A model generated the notes under the pieces. The model worked only from the letters and a program-made list of their open reading frames with translations, had not been told where the DNA came from and did no database searches. Shown piece after piece: positions 56,980-64,000 of a stretch of 64,000 bases of DNA (the stretch's first letter is position 1; every line of letters begins with the position of its first letter). The stretch is taken from the NCBI RefSeq assembly GCF_000802245.2, contig NZ_CP021080.1:5146001-5210000 (forward strand), read 5' to 3'. The stretch comes from Streptomyces pluripotens (lineage in GTDB: Bacteria > Actinomycetota > Actinomycetes > Streptomycetales > Streptomycetaceae). Position numbers and translations under genes: made by a program.

Positions 56980-58404
56980 TCAGTCGTTGCTGCCGAGGTG
57001 GTGGACCCGGATCATGTTGGTGGTGCCGGGGACCCCGGGCGGCGAGCCGGCGGTGATGATGACGGTGTCGCCCGAGTCGAAACGGTCCAGCCTGGCGACC
57101 TCCTGGTCCACCAGGTCGACCATCTCATCGGTCGTGCTGACGAACGGCACCACGTGCGACTCCACGCCCCAGCTGAGGGTGAGCTGGTTGCGGGTGGACT
57201 CCTCCGTGGTGAAGGCGATGATCGGCTGGATCGCGCGGTAACGGGAGAGCCGGCGCGCGGTGTCACCGGACTTGGTGAAGGCGATCAGTCCCCGGCCGCC
57301 GAGGAAGTCGGCGATCTCGCAGGCCGCACGGGCCACCGAACCACCCTGGGTGCGCGGCTTCTTGCCCGGGACCAGCGGCTGGAGACCCTTGGACAGCAGC
57401 TCCTCCTCGGCCGCCACGACGATCTTCGACATGGTCCTGACCGTCTCGACCGGGTACGCGCCCACGCTGGACTCCGCCGACAGCATGACCGCGTCGGCGC
57501 CGTCCAGGATCGCGTTGGCCACGTCGGAGGCCTCGGCGCGGGTCGGTCGGGAGTTGGTGATCATCGACTCCATCATCTGGGTCGCCACGATCACCGGCTT
57601 GGCATTGCGCCGGCACAGCTCGATCAGGCGCTTCTGCACCATGGGGACCTTCTCGAGCGGGTACTCGACGGCGAGGTCACCCCGGGCCACCATCACGCCG
57701 TCGAACGCCATCACGACGTCCTGCATGTTCTCGACCGCCTGTGGCTTCTCCACCTTGGCGATCACAGGGACCCGGCGGCCCTCCTCGTCCATGACCTTGT
57801 GGACGTCCTGGATGTCCTTGGCGTCCCGGACGAAGGACAGCGCGACCAGGTCACAGCCCATGCGGAGGGCGAAGCGCAGGTCCTCGACGTCCTTCCCGCT
57901 CAGCGCGGGCACGTTGACGGCCGTGCCGGGCAGGTTGATGCCCTTGTGGTCGGAGACGACGCCGCCCTCGATGACGATCGTCCGCACCCGCGGGCCCTCG
58001 ACGTCCAGGACCTTCAGTTCGACGTTGCCGTCGTTGATCAGCACCTGGTCGCCGCGCGAGACGTCGCCCGGCAGCCCCTTGTACGTCGTCCCGCAGATGT
58101 GCTTGTCGCCCGGTACGTCCTCGGTCGTGATGACGAACTCGTCACCCCGCTCGAGTTCGACCGGACCCTCGGCGAAGGTCTCCAGGCGGATCTTCGGGCC
58201 CTGCAGGTCGGCGAGGACACCGATGGCCCGGCCGGTCTCCTTGGCGGCGGCCCGGACGCGGTCGTACCGCGCCTGGTGCTCGGCGTGGGAGCCGTGGCTG
58301 AAGTTGAACCGGGCCACGTTCATGCCCGCCTCGATCATGGCGACGAGCATCTCGTGGGAGTCGACCGCGGGGCCGAGAGTACAGACGATTTTCGAACGGC
58401 GCAT
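56980..58404 (-). CDS. pyk: Pyruvate kinase
   Basis: A 474-aa glycolytic enzyme (phosphoenolpyruvate plus ADP to pyruvate plus ATP). It starts RRSKIVCTLGPAVDS and carries the barrel signature VIAKVEKPQAVENM (catalytic Lys in IAKVEKP), MVARGDLAVEYP and the C-terminal allosteric domain. The ATG is leaderless: TAGGAT ends six bases before it. A 14-bp palindrome lies over the -35 region. It heads away from ackA-pta on the same strand but with its own promoter. Confidence 0.96.
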   Translation of the reverse strand: MRRSKIVCTLGPAVDSHEMLVAMIEAGMNVARFNFSHGSHAEHQARYDRVRAAAKETGRAIGVLADLQGPKIRLETFAEGPVELERGDEFVITTEDVPGDKHICGTTYKGLPGDVSRGDQVLINDGNVELKVLDVEGPRVRTIVIEGGVVSDHKGINLPGTAVNVPALSGKDVEDLRFALRMGCDLVALSFVRDAKDIQDVHKVMDEEGRRVPVIAKVEKPQAVENMQDVVMAFDGVMVARGDLAVEYPLEKVPMVQKRLIELCRRNAKPVIVATQMMESMITNSRPTRAEASDVANAILDGADAVMLSAESSVGAYPVETVRTMSKIVVAAEEELLSKGLQPLVPGKKPRTQGGSVARAACEIADFLGGRGLIAFTKSGDTARRLSRYRAIQPIIAFTTEESTRNQLTLSWGVESHVVPFVSTTDEMVDLVDQEVARLDRFDSGDTVIITAGSPPGVPGTTNMIRVHHLGSND

Positions 58405-58410
58405 GGGGCG

Positions 58411-58445
58411 ATCCTATCGGTTTGTTTCGCTACGGAATATTCCGT
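58411..58445 (-). promoter_or_regulatory. pyk promoter with 14-bp palindrome
   Basis: -10 TAGGAT on the minus strand (plus 58416-58411), six bases before the ATG. ACGGAATATTCCGT (58432-58445) is a perfect palindrome covering the -35 position, so a bound repressor would block RNA polymerase. Confidence 0.6.
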
Positions 58446-58491
58446 CTGGTGGAAAGTACAAATGAGTGCCGTGCCGCTCAGGTGCGGTTCT

Positions 58492-59712
58492 TCAGTCGTT
58501 CTTTCCGACCAGCGCGTAGGTCTGCGTCGCGATCTCCAGTTCTTCATCCGTCGGCACCACTGCGACCGCCACCCGTGCGGACCCGGGCGAAATCAGCCGC
58601 GGCGCACCACTGCGTACGGCGTTCCGTACGGGGTCGACCGCCAGGCCGAGGCCCGCCAGGCCCGCGATCGCGGCCTCGCGCACCGGCGCCGCGTTTTCGC
58701 CCACCCCGGCGGTGAAGGCGATCGCGTCCACCTCGCCGAGGACGGCGTAATAGGCGCCGATGTACTTCTTGAGCCGGTGAATGTAAATGTCGAAGGCGAG
58801 GGCGGCCTCTTCGTCGCCCTCGTCGATCCGGCGGCGGATCTCCCGCATGTCGTTGTCCCCGCAGAGACCGAACAGGCCACTCCTCTTGTTGAGGAGAGTG
58901 TCGATCTCGTCCATGGACATTCCGCCAACCCGCGCCAAATGGAAGATGACAGCCGGATCCAGATCGCCGGATCGCGTACCCATCACCAGGCCCTCCAGGG
59001 GCGTCAGGCCCATGGAGGTGTCCACGCACCGGCCCCGCTCCACCGCGGACGCCGAGGCCCCGTTGCCCAGGTGCAGCACGATGACGTTCACCTCGGAGGG
59101 GTCCTTGCCCAGCAGTCGCGCCGTCTCCCGGGAGACGTACGCGTGCGAGGTGCCGTGGAAGCCGTACCGGCGGATGCGGTGACGGTCGGCGATCTTCGGG
59201 TCGATCGCGTAGCGTGCCGCGGACTCCGGCATGGTCGTGTGGAACGCCGTGTCGAAGACGGCGACCTGGGGCAGGTCGGGGCGCAGTGCCTGGGCGGTGC
59301 GGATACCGGTGAGGTTCGCCGGGTTGTGCAGGGGGGCGACGGGGATCAGCCGCTCGATCTCGTTGAGCACCTCGTCGTCGATGACGGTGGGCTCGGTGAA
59401 GAACAGACCGCCGTGCACCACCCGGTGGCCGATCGCGGCCAGTTCGGGCGAGTCCAGACCGAGGCCGTCCCGACTCAGCTCCTCGGCAACTGCCTTCAGG
59501 GCGGCATCGTGGTCGGCGATCGGCCCGCTGTGCTCCCGCAAGTCACCGGTGGTCAGGCAGGTGTGTTTGAGTCGGGAGGTCTGCTCGCCGATGCGCTCCA
59601 CCAGGCCGACGGCGAGTCGGGTCGCGTCGCTCATGTCGAGCAGTTGGTACTTCACCGACGAGGAACCGGAGTTGAGGACGAGGACGCGGGTCGCCGCGCG
59701 GGTTGCTGCCAC
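58492..59712 (-). CDS. ackA: Acetate kinase
   Basis: A 406-aa enzyme making ATP and acetate from acetyl phosphate. Family motifs: VLVLNSGSSSVKYQL, HRVVHGG, RYGFHGTSHAYVS, VIVLHLGNGASASAV, MGTRSGDLDP and the C-terminal FTAGVGENAAPVRE. The GTG at 59712 is 20 bases after the pta stop, so the pair is an operon (pta-ackA). Longer in-frame extensions run back through pta in another frame and are not real. Confidence 0.95.
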   Translation of the reverse strand: MAATRAATRVLVLNSGSSSVKYQLLDMSDATRLAVGLVERIGEQTSRLKHTCLTTGDLREHSGPIADHDAALKAVAEELSRDGLGLDSPELAAIGHRVVHGGLFFTEPTVIDDEVLNEIERLIPVAPLHNPANLTGIRTAQALRPDLPQVAVFDTAFHTTMPESAARYAIDPKIADRHRIRRYGFHGTSHAYVSRETARLLGKDPSEVNVIVLHLGNGASASAVERGRCVDTSMGLTPLEGLVMGTRSGDLDPAVIFHLARVGGMSMDEIDTLLNKRSGLFGLCGDNDMREIRRRIDEGDEEAALAFDIYIHRLKKYIGAYYAVLGEVDAIAFTAGVGENAAPVREAAIAGLAGLGLAVDPVRNAVRSGAPRLISPGSARVAVAVVPTDEELEIATQTYALVGKND

Positions 59713-59732
59713 GGTGTTCGAATACTCTCTGC

Positions 59733-61808
59733 TCAGTTGGCGGGCGTCTGGGCCTGGATCGCCGTGATGGCGACGGTGTTGACGATGTCCTGGACGAGCG
59801 CGCCCCGGGACAGGTCGTTGACCGGCTTGCGCAGCCCCTGCAGGACCGGGCCGACGGCGATGGCGCCGGCCGAGCGCTGCACGGCCTTGTAGGTGTTGTT
59901 GCCGGTGTTGAGGTCGGGGAAGATCAATACGCTGGCCTGCCCGGCGACCTCGGAGCCGGGCAGCTTGGTGGCGGCGACGGACGGTTCGACGGCCGCGTCG
60001 TACTGGATCGGTCCCTCGATCTTCAGATCCGGTCGCCTGCTGCGCACCAGTTCGGTCGCCTCGCGCACCTTGTCCACGTCGGCGCCGGAGCCGGAGGTAC
60101 CGGTGGAGTACGACAGCATGGCGATCCGCGGCTCCACCCCGAACTGCGCGGCGGTGGCCGCCGATTGGATGGCGATGTCCGCCAGTTGCTCGGCGTCCGG
60201 GTCCGGGTTGACCGCACAGTCGCCGTAGACCAGCACCTTCTCGGCCAGGCACATGAAGAAGACCGACGAGACGATGAAGGCGTCCGGCTTCGTCTTGATG
60301 ATCTCGAAGGCCGGCCGGATGGTGGCCGCCGTGGAGTGCACGGACCCGGACACCATTCCGTCGGCCATGCCATCCTGGACCATGAAGGTGCCGAAGTAGT
60401 TGACGTCGGTCACCACGTCATAGGCCAGTTCGACGGTGACGCCCTTGTGGGCGCGCAGCCGGGCGTACTTCTCCGCGAAGGCGTCGCGCAGTTCGGAGGT
60501 GGCCGGGTCGATCAGCCGGGTGTCGCCGAGGTCGATACCGAGGTCGGCCGCCTTCTTGCGGATCTGTTCCGCCGGACCGAGCAGGGTCAGGTCGCAGACG
60601 TCCCGGCGCAGCAGCACTTCGGCCGCGTGCAGCACGCGCTCCTCGGTTCCCTCTGGCAGGACGACCCGGCGCTTGTCGGCGCGGGCCTGCTCCAGCAGCT
60701 TGTGCTCGAACATCATCGGGGTGACCCGGTCGCTGCTCGGTGCCGAGACCCGGCGGGCCAGATCGGTGGTGTCGACGTACCGCTCGAACAGGCCGAGCGC
60801 GGTCTCGGCCTTGCGCGGGGTGGCCGCGGTCATCTTCCCCTCCAGCGAGAACAGCTGCTCGGCGGTGGGGAAGCTGTTGCCGGTCACGGACAGCACCGGG
60901 GTGCCCGGGGCGAGGCGGGCGGCGAGGGTGAGGATCTCCTCGCGCGGCACCTCGTTCAGGGTCAGCAGGACACCGGCTATCGGCGGGGTGCCGGCGCTGT
61001 GCGCGGCCAGCGAGCCGACGACCAGGTCGGCGCGGTCGCCCGGGGTGACCACCAGACAGCCCGGGGTCAGGGCGGCCAGGAAGTTCGGCAGCATCGCGCC
61101 GCCAAAGATGAAGTCCAGGGCGTCCCTGGCGAGCCCCGAGTCGTCCCCCAACAGCACCTTGGCGTCGAGGGCGTGGGCGATCTGGGAGACGGTCGGTGCG
61201 GAGAGCGCGAGCTCGTCGGGAAGCACGTACGTGGGCACCGGCAGCCGGTTCGCCAGCCGCTCCGCGATCTCGTCGCGGTCCTCGCGGGCCACTCGGTTGG
61301 CGACCATGGCGAGCACGTCGCAGCCGAGACCGTCGTAGGCACGGTAGGCGTTGCGCGTCTCCGCTCGCACCGCCTCGGCGTTCTGCCTGCGCCCGCCGAC
61401 GACCGGGATCACGGAGGCCCCGAACTCGTTGGCGAGTCGGGCGTTCAGGGACAGTTCGTCCGGCAGTTGGGTGTGGGCGTAGTCGGTGCCGAGGACGAGG
61501 ACCACATCGTAGTCGCGGGCCACCAGATGGAAGCGGTCGACGAGCGTGGAGACCAGCTCGTCGGTGCCCTGTTCGGCCTGGAGCGCGGACGCTTCGTGGT
61601 AGTCCATGCCGTAGACGGTCGCCGGGTCCTGCGTGAGGCGGTACCGCGCCCGCAGCAGCTCGAACAGGCGATCGGGGCCGTCGTGGACGAGTGGACGGAA
61701 GACACCCACCCGGTCGACCTGCCGGGTCAGGAGTTCCATGACCCCCAGCTCCACGACCTGGCGGCCGTCGCCGCGGTCGATGCCGGTCACGTACACGCTG
61801 CGCGTCAC
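59733..61808 (-). CDS. pta: Phosphate acetyltransferase, long form
   Basis: A 691-aa long-type Pta converting acetyl-CoA and phosphate to acetyl phosphate. The N-terminal part is a P-loop-like DRTGG/BioD-related regulatory region (residues 1 to about 370, starting SVYVTGIDRGDGRQ), followed by the catalytic domain (VVLPEGTEERVLHAAE, MVSGSVHSTAATIRPAF, MLSYSTGTSGSG). The canonical GK[ST] loop is degenerate (GIDRGDGRQ). The GTG start has GGAG seven bases upstream. It is the first gene of pta-ackA, divergent from pfkA. Confidence 0.95.
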   Translation of the reverse strand: MTRSVYVTGIDRGDGRQVVELGVMELLTRQVDRVGVFRPLVHDGPDRLFELLRARYRLTQDPATVYGMDYHEASALQAEQGTDELVSTLVDRFHLVARDYDVVLVLGTDYAHTQLPDELSLNARLANEFGASVIPVVGGRRQNAEAVRAETRNAYRAYDGLGCDVLAMVANRVAREDRDEIAERLANRLPVPTYVLPDELALSAPTVSQIAHALDAKVLLGDDSGLARDALDFIFGGAMLPNFLAALTPGCLVVTPGDRADLVVGSLAAHSAGTPPIAGVLLTLNEVPREEILTLAARLAPGTPVLSVTGNSFPTAEQLFSLEGKMTAATPRKAETALGLFERYVDTTDLARRVSAPSSDRVTPMMFEHKLLEQARADKRRVVLPEGTEERVLHAAEVLLRRDVCDLTLLGPAEQIRKKAADLGIDLGDTRLIDPATSELRDAFAEKYARLRAHKGVTVELAYDVVTDVNYFGTFMVQDGMADGMVSGSVHSTAATIRPAFEIIKTKPDAFIVSSVFFMCLAEKVLVYGDCAVNPDPDAEQLADIAIQSAATAAQFGVEPRIAMLSYSTGTSGSGADVDKVREATELVRSRRPDLKIEGPIQYDAAVEPSVAATKLPGSEVAGQASVLIFPDLNTGNNTYKAVQRSAGAIAVGPVLQGLRKPVNDLSRGALVQDIVNTVAITAIQAQTPAN

Positions 61809-61912
61809 GTGTCCACTCCGTTCCTCGTGTTGTCTCTGCCGTTCCGGTTGCGCTTTGTGCGCCTGTCAAGTCTTCGGCATAAAAATCGCCCACCAAGGTG
61901 AGCGGAACCCCC

Positions 61913-61941
61913 TTGACAATACCCCTGGTCCCGGATAAGGC
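61913..61941 (+). promoter_or_regulatory. pfkA promoter
   Basis: -35 TTGACA (61913-61918), 17-base spacer, -10 TAAGGC (61936-61941), 87 bases before the pfkA ATG. The -35 is a perfect vegetative match. Confidence 0.7.
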
Positions 61942-62027
61942 GCCCGTCAGGAACCCGGCGCCTCCGCGGACGTGGAAGAATCGGCACTGGCGCACCGGCA
62001 CCAACAGCGAGCAGGAGACATAGCACG

Positions 62028-63068
62028 ATGCGTATCGGAGTTCTCACCGCAGGCGGCGACTGCCCCGGCCTGAACGCCGTGATCCGGTCGGTCGTGCACC
62101 GGGCCGTGACGACGTACGGCGACGAGGTCATCGGGTTCGAGGACGGCTACCGGGGTCTGCTCGACCGCCACTACCGCACCCTCGACCTGGACGCGGTCAG
62201 CGGCATCCTGGCTCGCGGCGGCACCATCCTCGGCTCCTCCCGTCTGGAGCGCGACCGGCTGCGCGAGGCCTGCGACAAGGCCACCGACATGGTCGAGGAG
62301 TTCGGCATCGACACGCTGATCCCGATCGGCGGCGAAGGCACCCTGACCGCGGCCCGCATGCTGTCCGACGCGGGCCTGCCGGTCGTCGGAGTGCCCAAGA
62401 CGATCGACAACGACATCTCCTCCACCGACCGCACCTTCGGCTTCGACACCGCCGTCGGCGTGGCCACCGAGGCCATGGACCGCCTGAAGACGACCGCCGA
62501 GTCCCACCAGCGGGTGATGGTCGTCGAGGTCATGGGCCGGCACGCCGGCTGGATCGCCCTGGAGTCCGGCATGGCCGCCGGTGCTCACGGCATCTGCCTG
62601 CCCGAGCGCCCCTTCGACCCCGCCGACCTGGTCAAGATGGTCGAGGAGCGCTTCGCCCGCGGCAAGAAGTTCGCCGTCGTCTGCGTCGCCGAGGGCGCCC
62701 ATCCGGCCGAGGGCACCATGGACTACGGCAAGGGCGAGATCGACCAGTACGGCCACGAGCGCTTCCAGGGCATCGGCACGGCGCTGGCGTACGAGCTGGA
62801 GCGGCGGCTCGGCAAGGAGGCCAAGCCGGTCATCCTCGGCCACGTCCAGCGCGGCGGCGTCCCCACCGCGTACGACCGCGTGCTCGCCACCCGCTTCGGC
62901 TGGCACGCGATCGAGGCGGCGCACCGTGGCGACTTCGGCAAGATGACCGCGCTGCGCGGCACCGACATCGTGATGGTGCCGCTCGCGGAGGCGGTCACGG
63001 AGCTGAAGACGGTACCGAGGGACCGGATGGACGAGGCCGAGTCGGTCTTCCAGACCCGGATTCTGTGA
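62028..63068 (+). CDS. pfkA: 6-phosphofructokinase
   Basis: A 346-aa glycolytic kinase. The N-terminal GGDCPGLNAVIR and the substrate loop PKTIDNDISSTDRTFGFDTA are clear. At the phosphoryl-donor site the residues are Glu103, Gly104, Thr105 (GGEGT) and Lys124. Gly104 points to ATP use; Lys124 is shared with pyrophosphate-dependent relatives. This mixed pattern is that of the ATP-dependent enzyme of S. coelicolor. AGGAGA lies ahead of the ATG. It is convergent with the carboxypeptidase gene, with only nine bases between. Confidence 0.95.
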   Translation: MRIGVLTAGGDCPGLNAVIRSVVHRAVTTYGDEVIGFEDGYRGLLDRHYRTLDLDAVSGILARGGTILGSSRLERDRLREACDKATDMVEEFGIDTLIPIGGEGTLTAARMLSDAGLPVVGVPKTIDNDISSTDRTFGFDTAVGVATEAMDRLKTTAESHQRVMVVEVMGRHAGWIALESGMAAGAHGICLPERPFDPADLVKMVEERFARGKKFAVVCVAEGAHPAEGTMDYGKGEIDQYGHERFQGIGTALAYELERRLGKEAKPVILGHVQRGGVPTAYDRVLATRFGWHAIEAAHRGDFGKMTALRGTDIVMVPLAEAVTELKTVPRDRMDEAESVFQTRIL

Positions 63069-63077
63069 GTCGGTGGA

Positions 63078-64000
63078 TCACCGGCTGGCGGAGGCGGCAC
63101 CGCTGGCGGAGGCTGCGGTGTTGTCCTCCTGGAGTAGTGCGGAGATCTGCGCGATGTCGGCGGCGATGGACAGGACCCCGTCCGTCGAGTCCACCAAAGC
63201 GTCGTTGAAGACCACGACGAAGGGCAGGTAGCGGCCGTCACCGGTGTCTAGGTAGCCGGCCATGGCGCGGGCGGTGACCAGCACCTGGCCGGTGAGGCTG
63301 TTCCCCGCCGCACGGGTGCCGGTCTTCGCGAACACCTTGCCCTTGGCCGGGCTGTCCGTGCCGACCAGGGCCAGGTCGCCGCTGCTGCCCAGGATGGGCA
63401 GCGCCTCGCGGAACTGCGCGGCCTCCGGAGTGGTCGTCCAGTACTTCAGCAGGGGGATGAAGGCACGGGGAGTGAACGCGTCGCCGTCCACTCCGCCCTG
63501 GCCATCGGCCTGTGAGGCCTGGGCGGGATCGACGCCGACCTTGTCGTTGAACGCCTTGATGGAAGCGAATCCGTCCTCGCAGTCCCTGCTGCCCCGTTGG
63601 ACGGCGAGCAGGCACACCAGCAGGTCGGCCCCCAGATTGTGGCTCACCTTGAGGATCAGCGTGGCCTCCTGCGAGAACGGCGCGGAGACCAGTCTGGCCA
63701 CCGGGTCACCGCTCGGGGCCTTGGCCGGGGGCGCAGGGTCGGGCCCTGTGGGGGTGGCGGCCACGCTGACGCCGGCACGGTCCAGGGCCTCGATGAACGC
63801 GGTGCGGGCGAACGCCGCCGGATCTGTGACCGGAGCGGTGACCAGCCACGGCTTGGCATCGGCGGCCAAGGTACCGGTCACGGCGATGACGCCGTCCGCG
63901 CCCACCTCCGCCGTAATGGCGGTGGGCTTCCCCTTGGCCACGGTCATGACGTGGTAGGAGACCTTGTTCCGCGCGGTCTGCGGGCGCCAGGTGAACGTGG
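63078..64000 (-). CDS. dacB: D-alanyl-D-alanine carboxypeptidase (PBP4/DacB type), 5' end outside window
   Basis: The last 307 codons of a low-molecular-weight penicillin-binding protein of peptidase family S13, which trims or cuts peptidoglycan peptides. The SxN motif is SHNLGADLL and the KTG motif is FAKTGTRAAGN. The SxxK motif must lie in the missing N-terminal part. The reading frame continues to the window edge with family-like sequence (NKVSYHVMTVAKGKP), so the ATG at 63947 is internal. Confidence 0.88.
   Translation of the reverse strand, partial: TFTWRPQTARNKVSYHVMTVAKGKPTAITAEVGADGVIAVTGTLAADAKPWLVTAPVTDPAAFARTAFIEALDRAGVSVAATPTGPDPAPPAKAPSGDPVARLVSAPFSQEATLILKVSHNLGADLLVCLLAVQRGSRDCEDGFASIKAFNDKVGVDPAQASQADGQGGVDGDAFTPRAFIPLLKYWTTTPEAAQFREALPILGSSGDLALVGTDSPAKGKVFAKTGTRAAGNSLTGQVLVTARAMAGYLDTGDGRYLPFVVVFNDALVDSTDGVLSIAADIAQISALLQEDNTAASASGAASASR

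Noticed and set aside
56998..59892. 964-codon plus-strand frame opposite pyk and ackA
   Set aside because: Both genes on the other strand are certain; the frame has no ribosome site or domains.

Overview
The window is a contiguous stretch of chromosome from a Streptomyces species. The evidence is very high GC content with strong third-position GC bias, the gene order (LMW-phosphatase-like gene, glyA, wecA, atpIBEFHAGDC, a DUF2550 gene, chitinase, nucS, an SCO5389-family gene, filP, scy, icmA, pyk, ackA, pta, pfkA), and the filP/scy cytoskeletal pair, which is typical of streptomycetes. I see no rRNA, tRNA, CRISPR array, insertion sequence or integrase. This looks like core chromosome, not an island.

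Layout. 1-3.5 kb: a phosphatase-fold protein without its nucleophile, a divergent serine hydroxymethyltransferase, and WecA. 3.5-12.5 kb: the complete F1Fo ATP synthase operon behind a long leader with a Rex-like operator, closed by a 15-bp hairpin, then a DUF2550 gene. 12.5-17.5 kb: a secreted GH18 chitinase transcribed away from a two-component system and two small exported proteins. 17.5-20.4 kb: a PduO-type cobalamin adenosyltransferase and a drug-type ABC exporter divergent from its TetR regulator. 20.7-28.2 kb: 3-hydroxybutyryl-CoA dehydrogenase, an STAS protein, a large membrane P-loop protein, the mismatch nuclease NucS and small conserved genes. 28.2-32.3 kb: two tandem, related ABC ATPase/permease cassettes. 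32.7-37.9 kb: filP and scy. 38.1-41.5 kb: methylmalonyl-CoA epimerase, thiolase, MeaB and a MarR regulator. 41.6-44.6 kb: three coupled AIM24-family genes, a DUF3817 gene and a thiamine-binding protein gene. 44.9-49.9 kb: an SRPBCC-type gene, a DUF4166 remnant, tetR, an ArsR/MFS pair, marR and a second DUF3817 gene. 49.9-53.5 kb: isobutyryl-CoA mutase large subunit, tetR and a thioredoxin/TPR protein. 54.1-56.9 kb: a DUF6230-DUF6114-Ser/Thr-rich exported protein cluster. 57-64 kb: pyk, ackA-pta, pfkA and a truncated D-Ala-D-Ala carboxypeptidase gene.

Several genes share metabolism. The adenosyltransferase, epimerase, MeaB and IcmA all serve B12-dependent acyl-CoA mutases. The thiolase and hydroxybutyryl-CoA dehydrogenase handle C4 acyl-CoA. 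The pyk/ackA/pta/pfkA block is central carbon metabolism.

The most notable points are: an exact 160-bp duplication (165-bp unit, five hendecads) in scy; a P-loop protein with Arg in place of the Walker Lys, an Asp-Val-Pro repeat linker and a Ser/Gly-rich tail; an in-frame-deleted DUF4166 gene inside an operon with twin palindromic operators; a run of about seven palindromes in 235 bases upstream of the DUF6230 cluster; a 24-bp palindrome over the icmA -10 region; and a recurrent leaderless start pattern (TANNNT 6-8 bases before the start codon, no Shine-Dalgarno sequence) at about eleven genes. Starts were chosen by hand from Shine-Dalgarno spacing, overlaps and family knowledge; no database search was possible.
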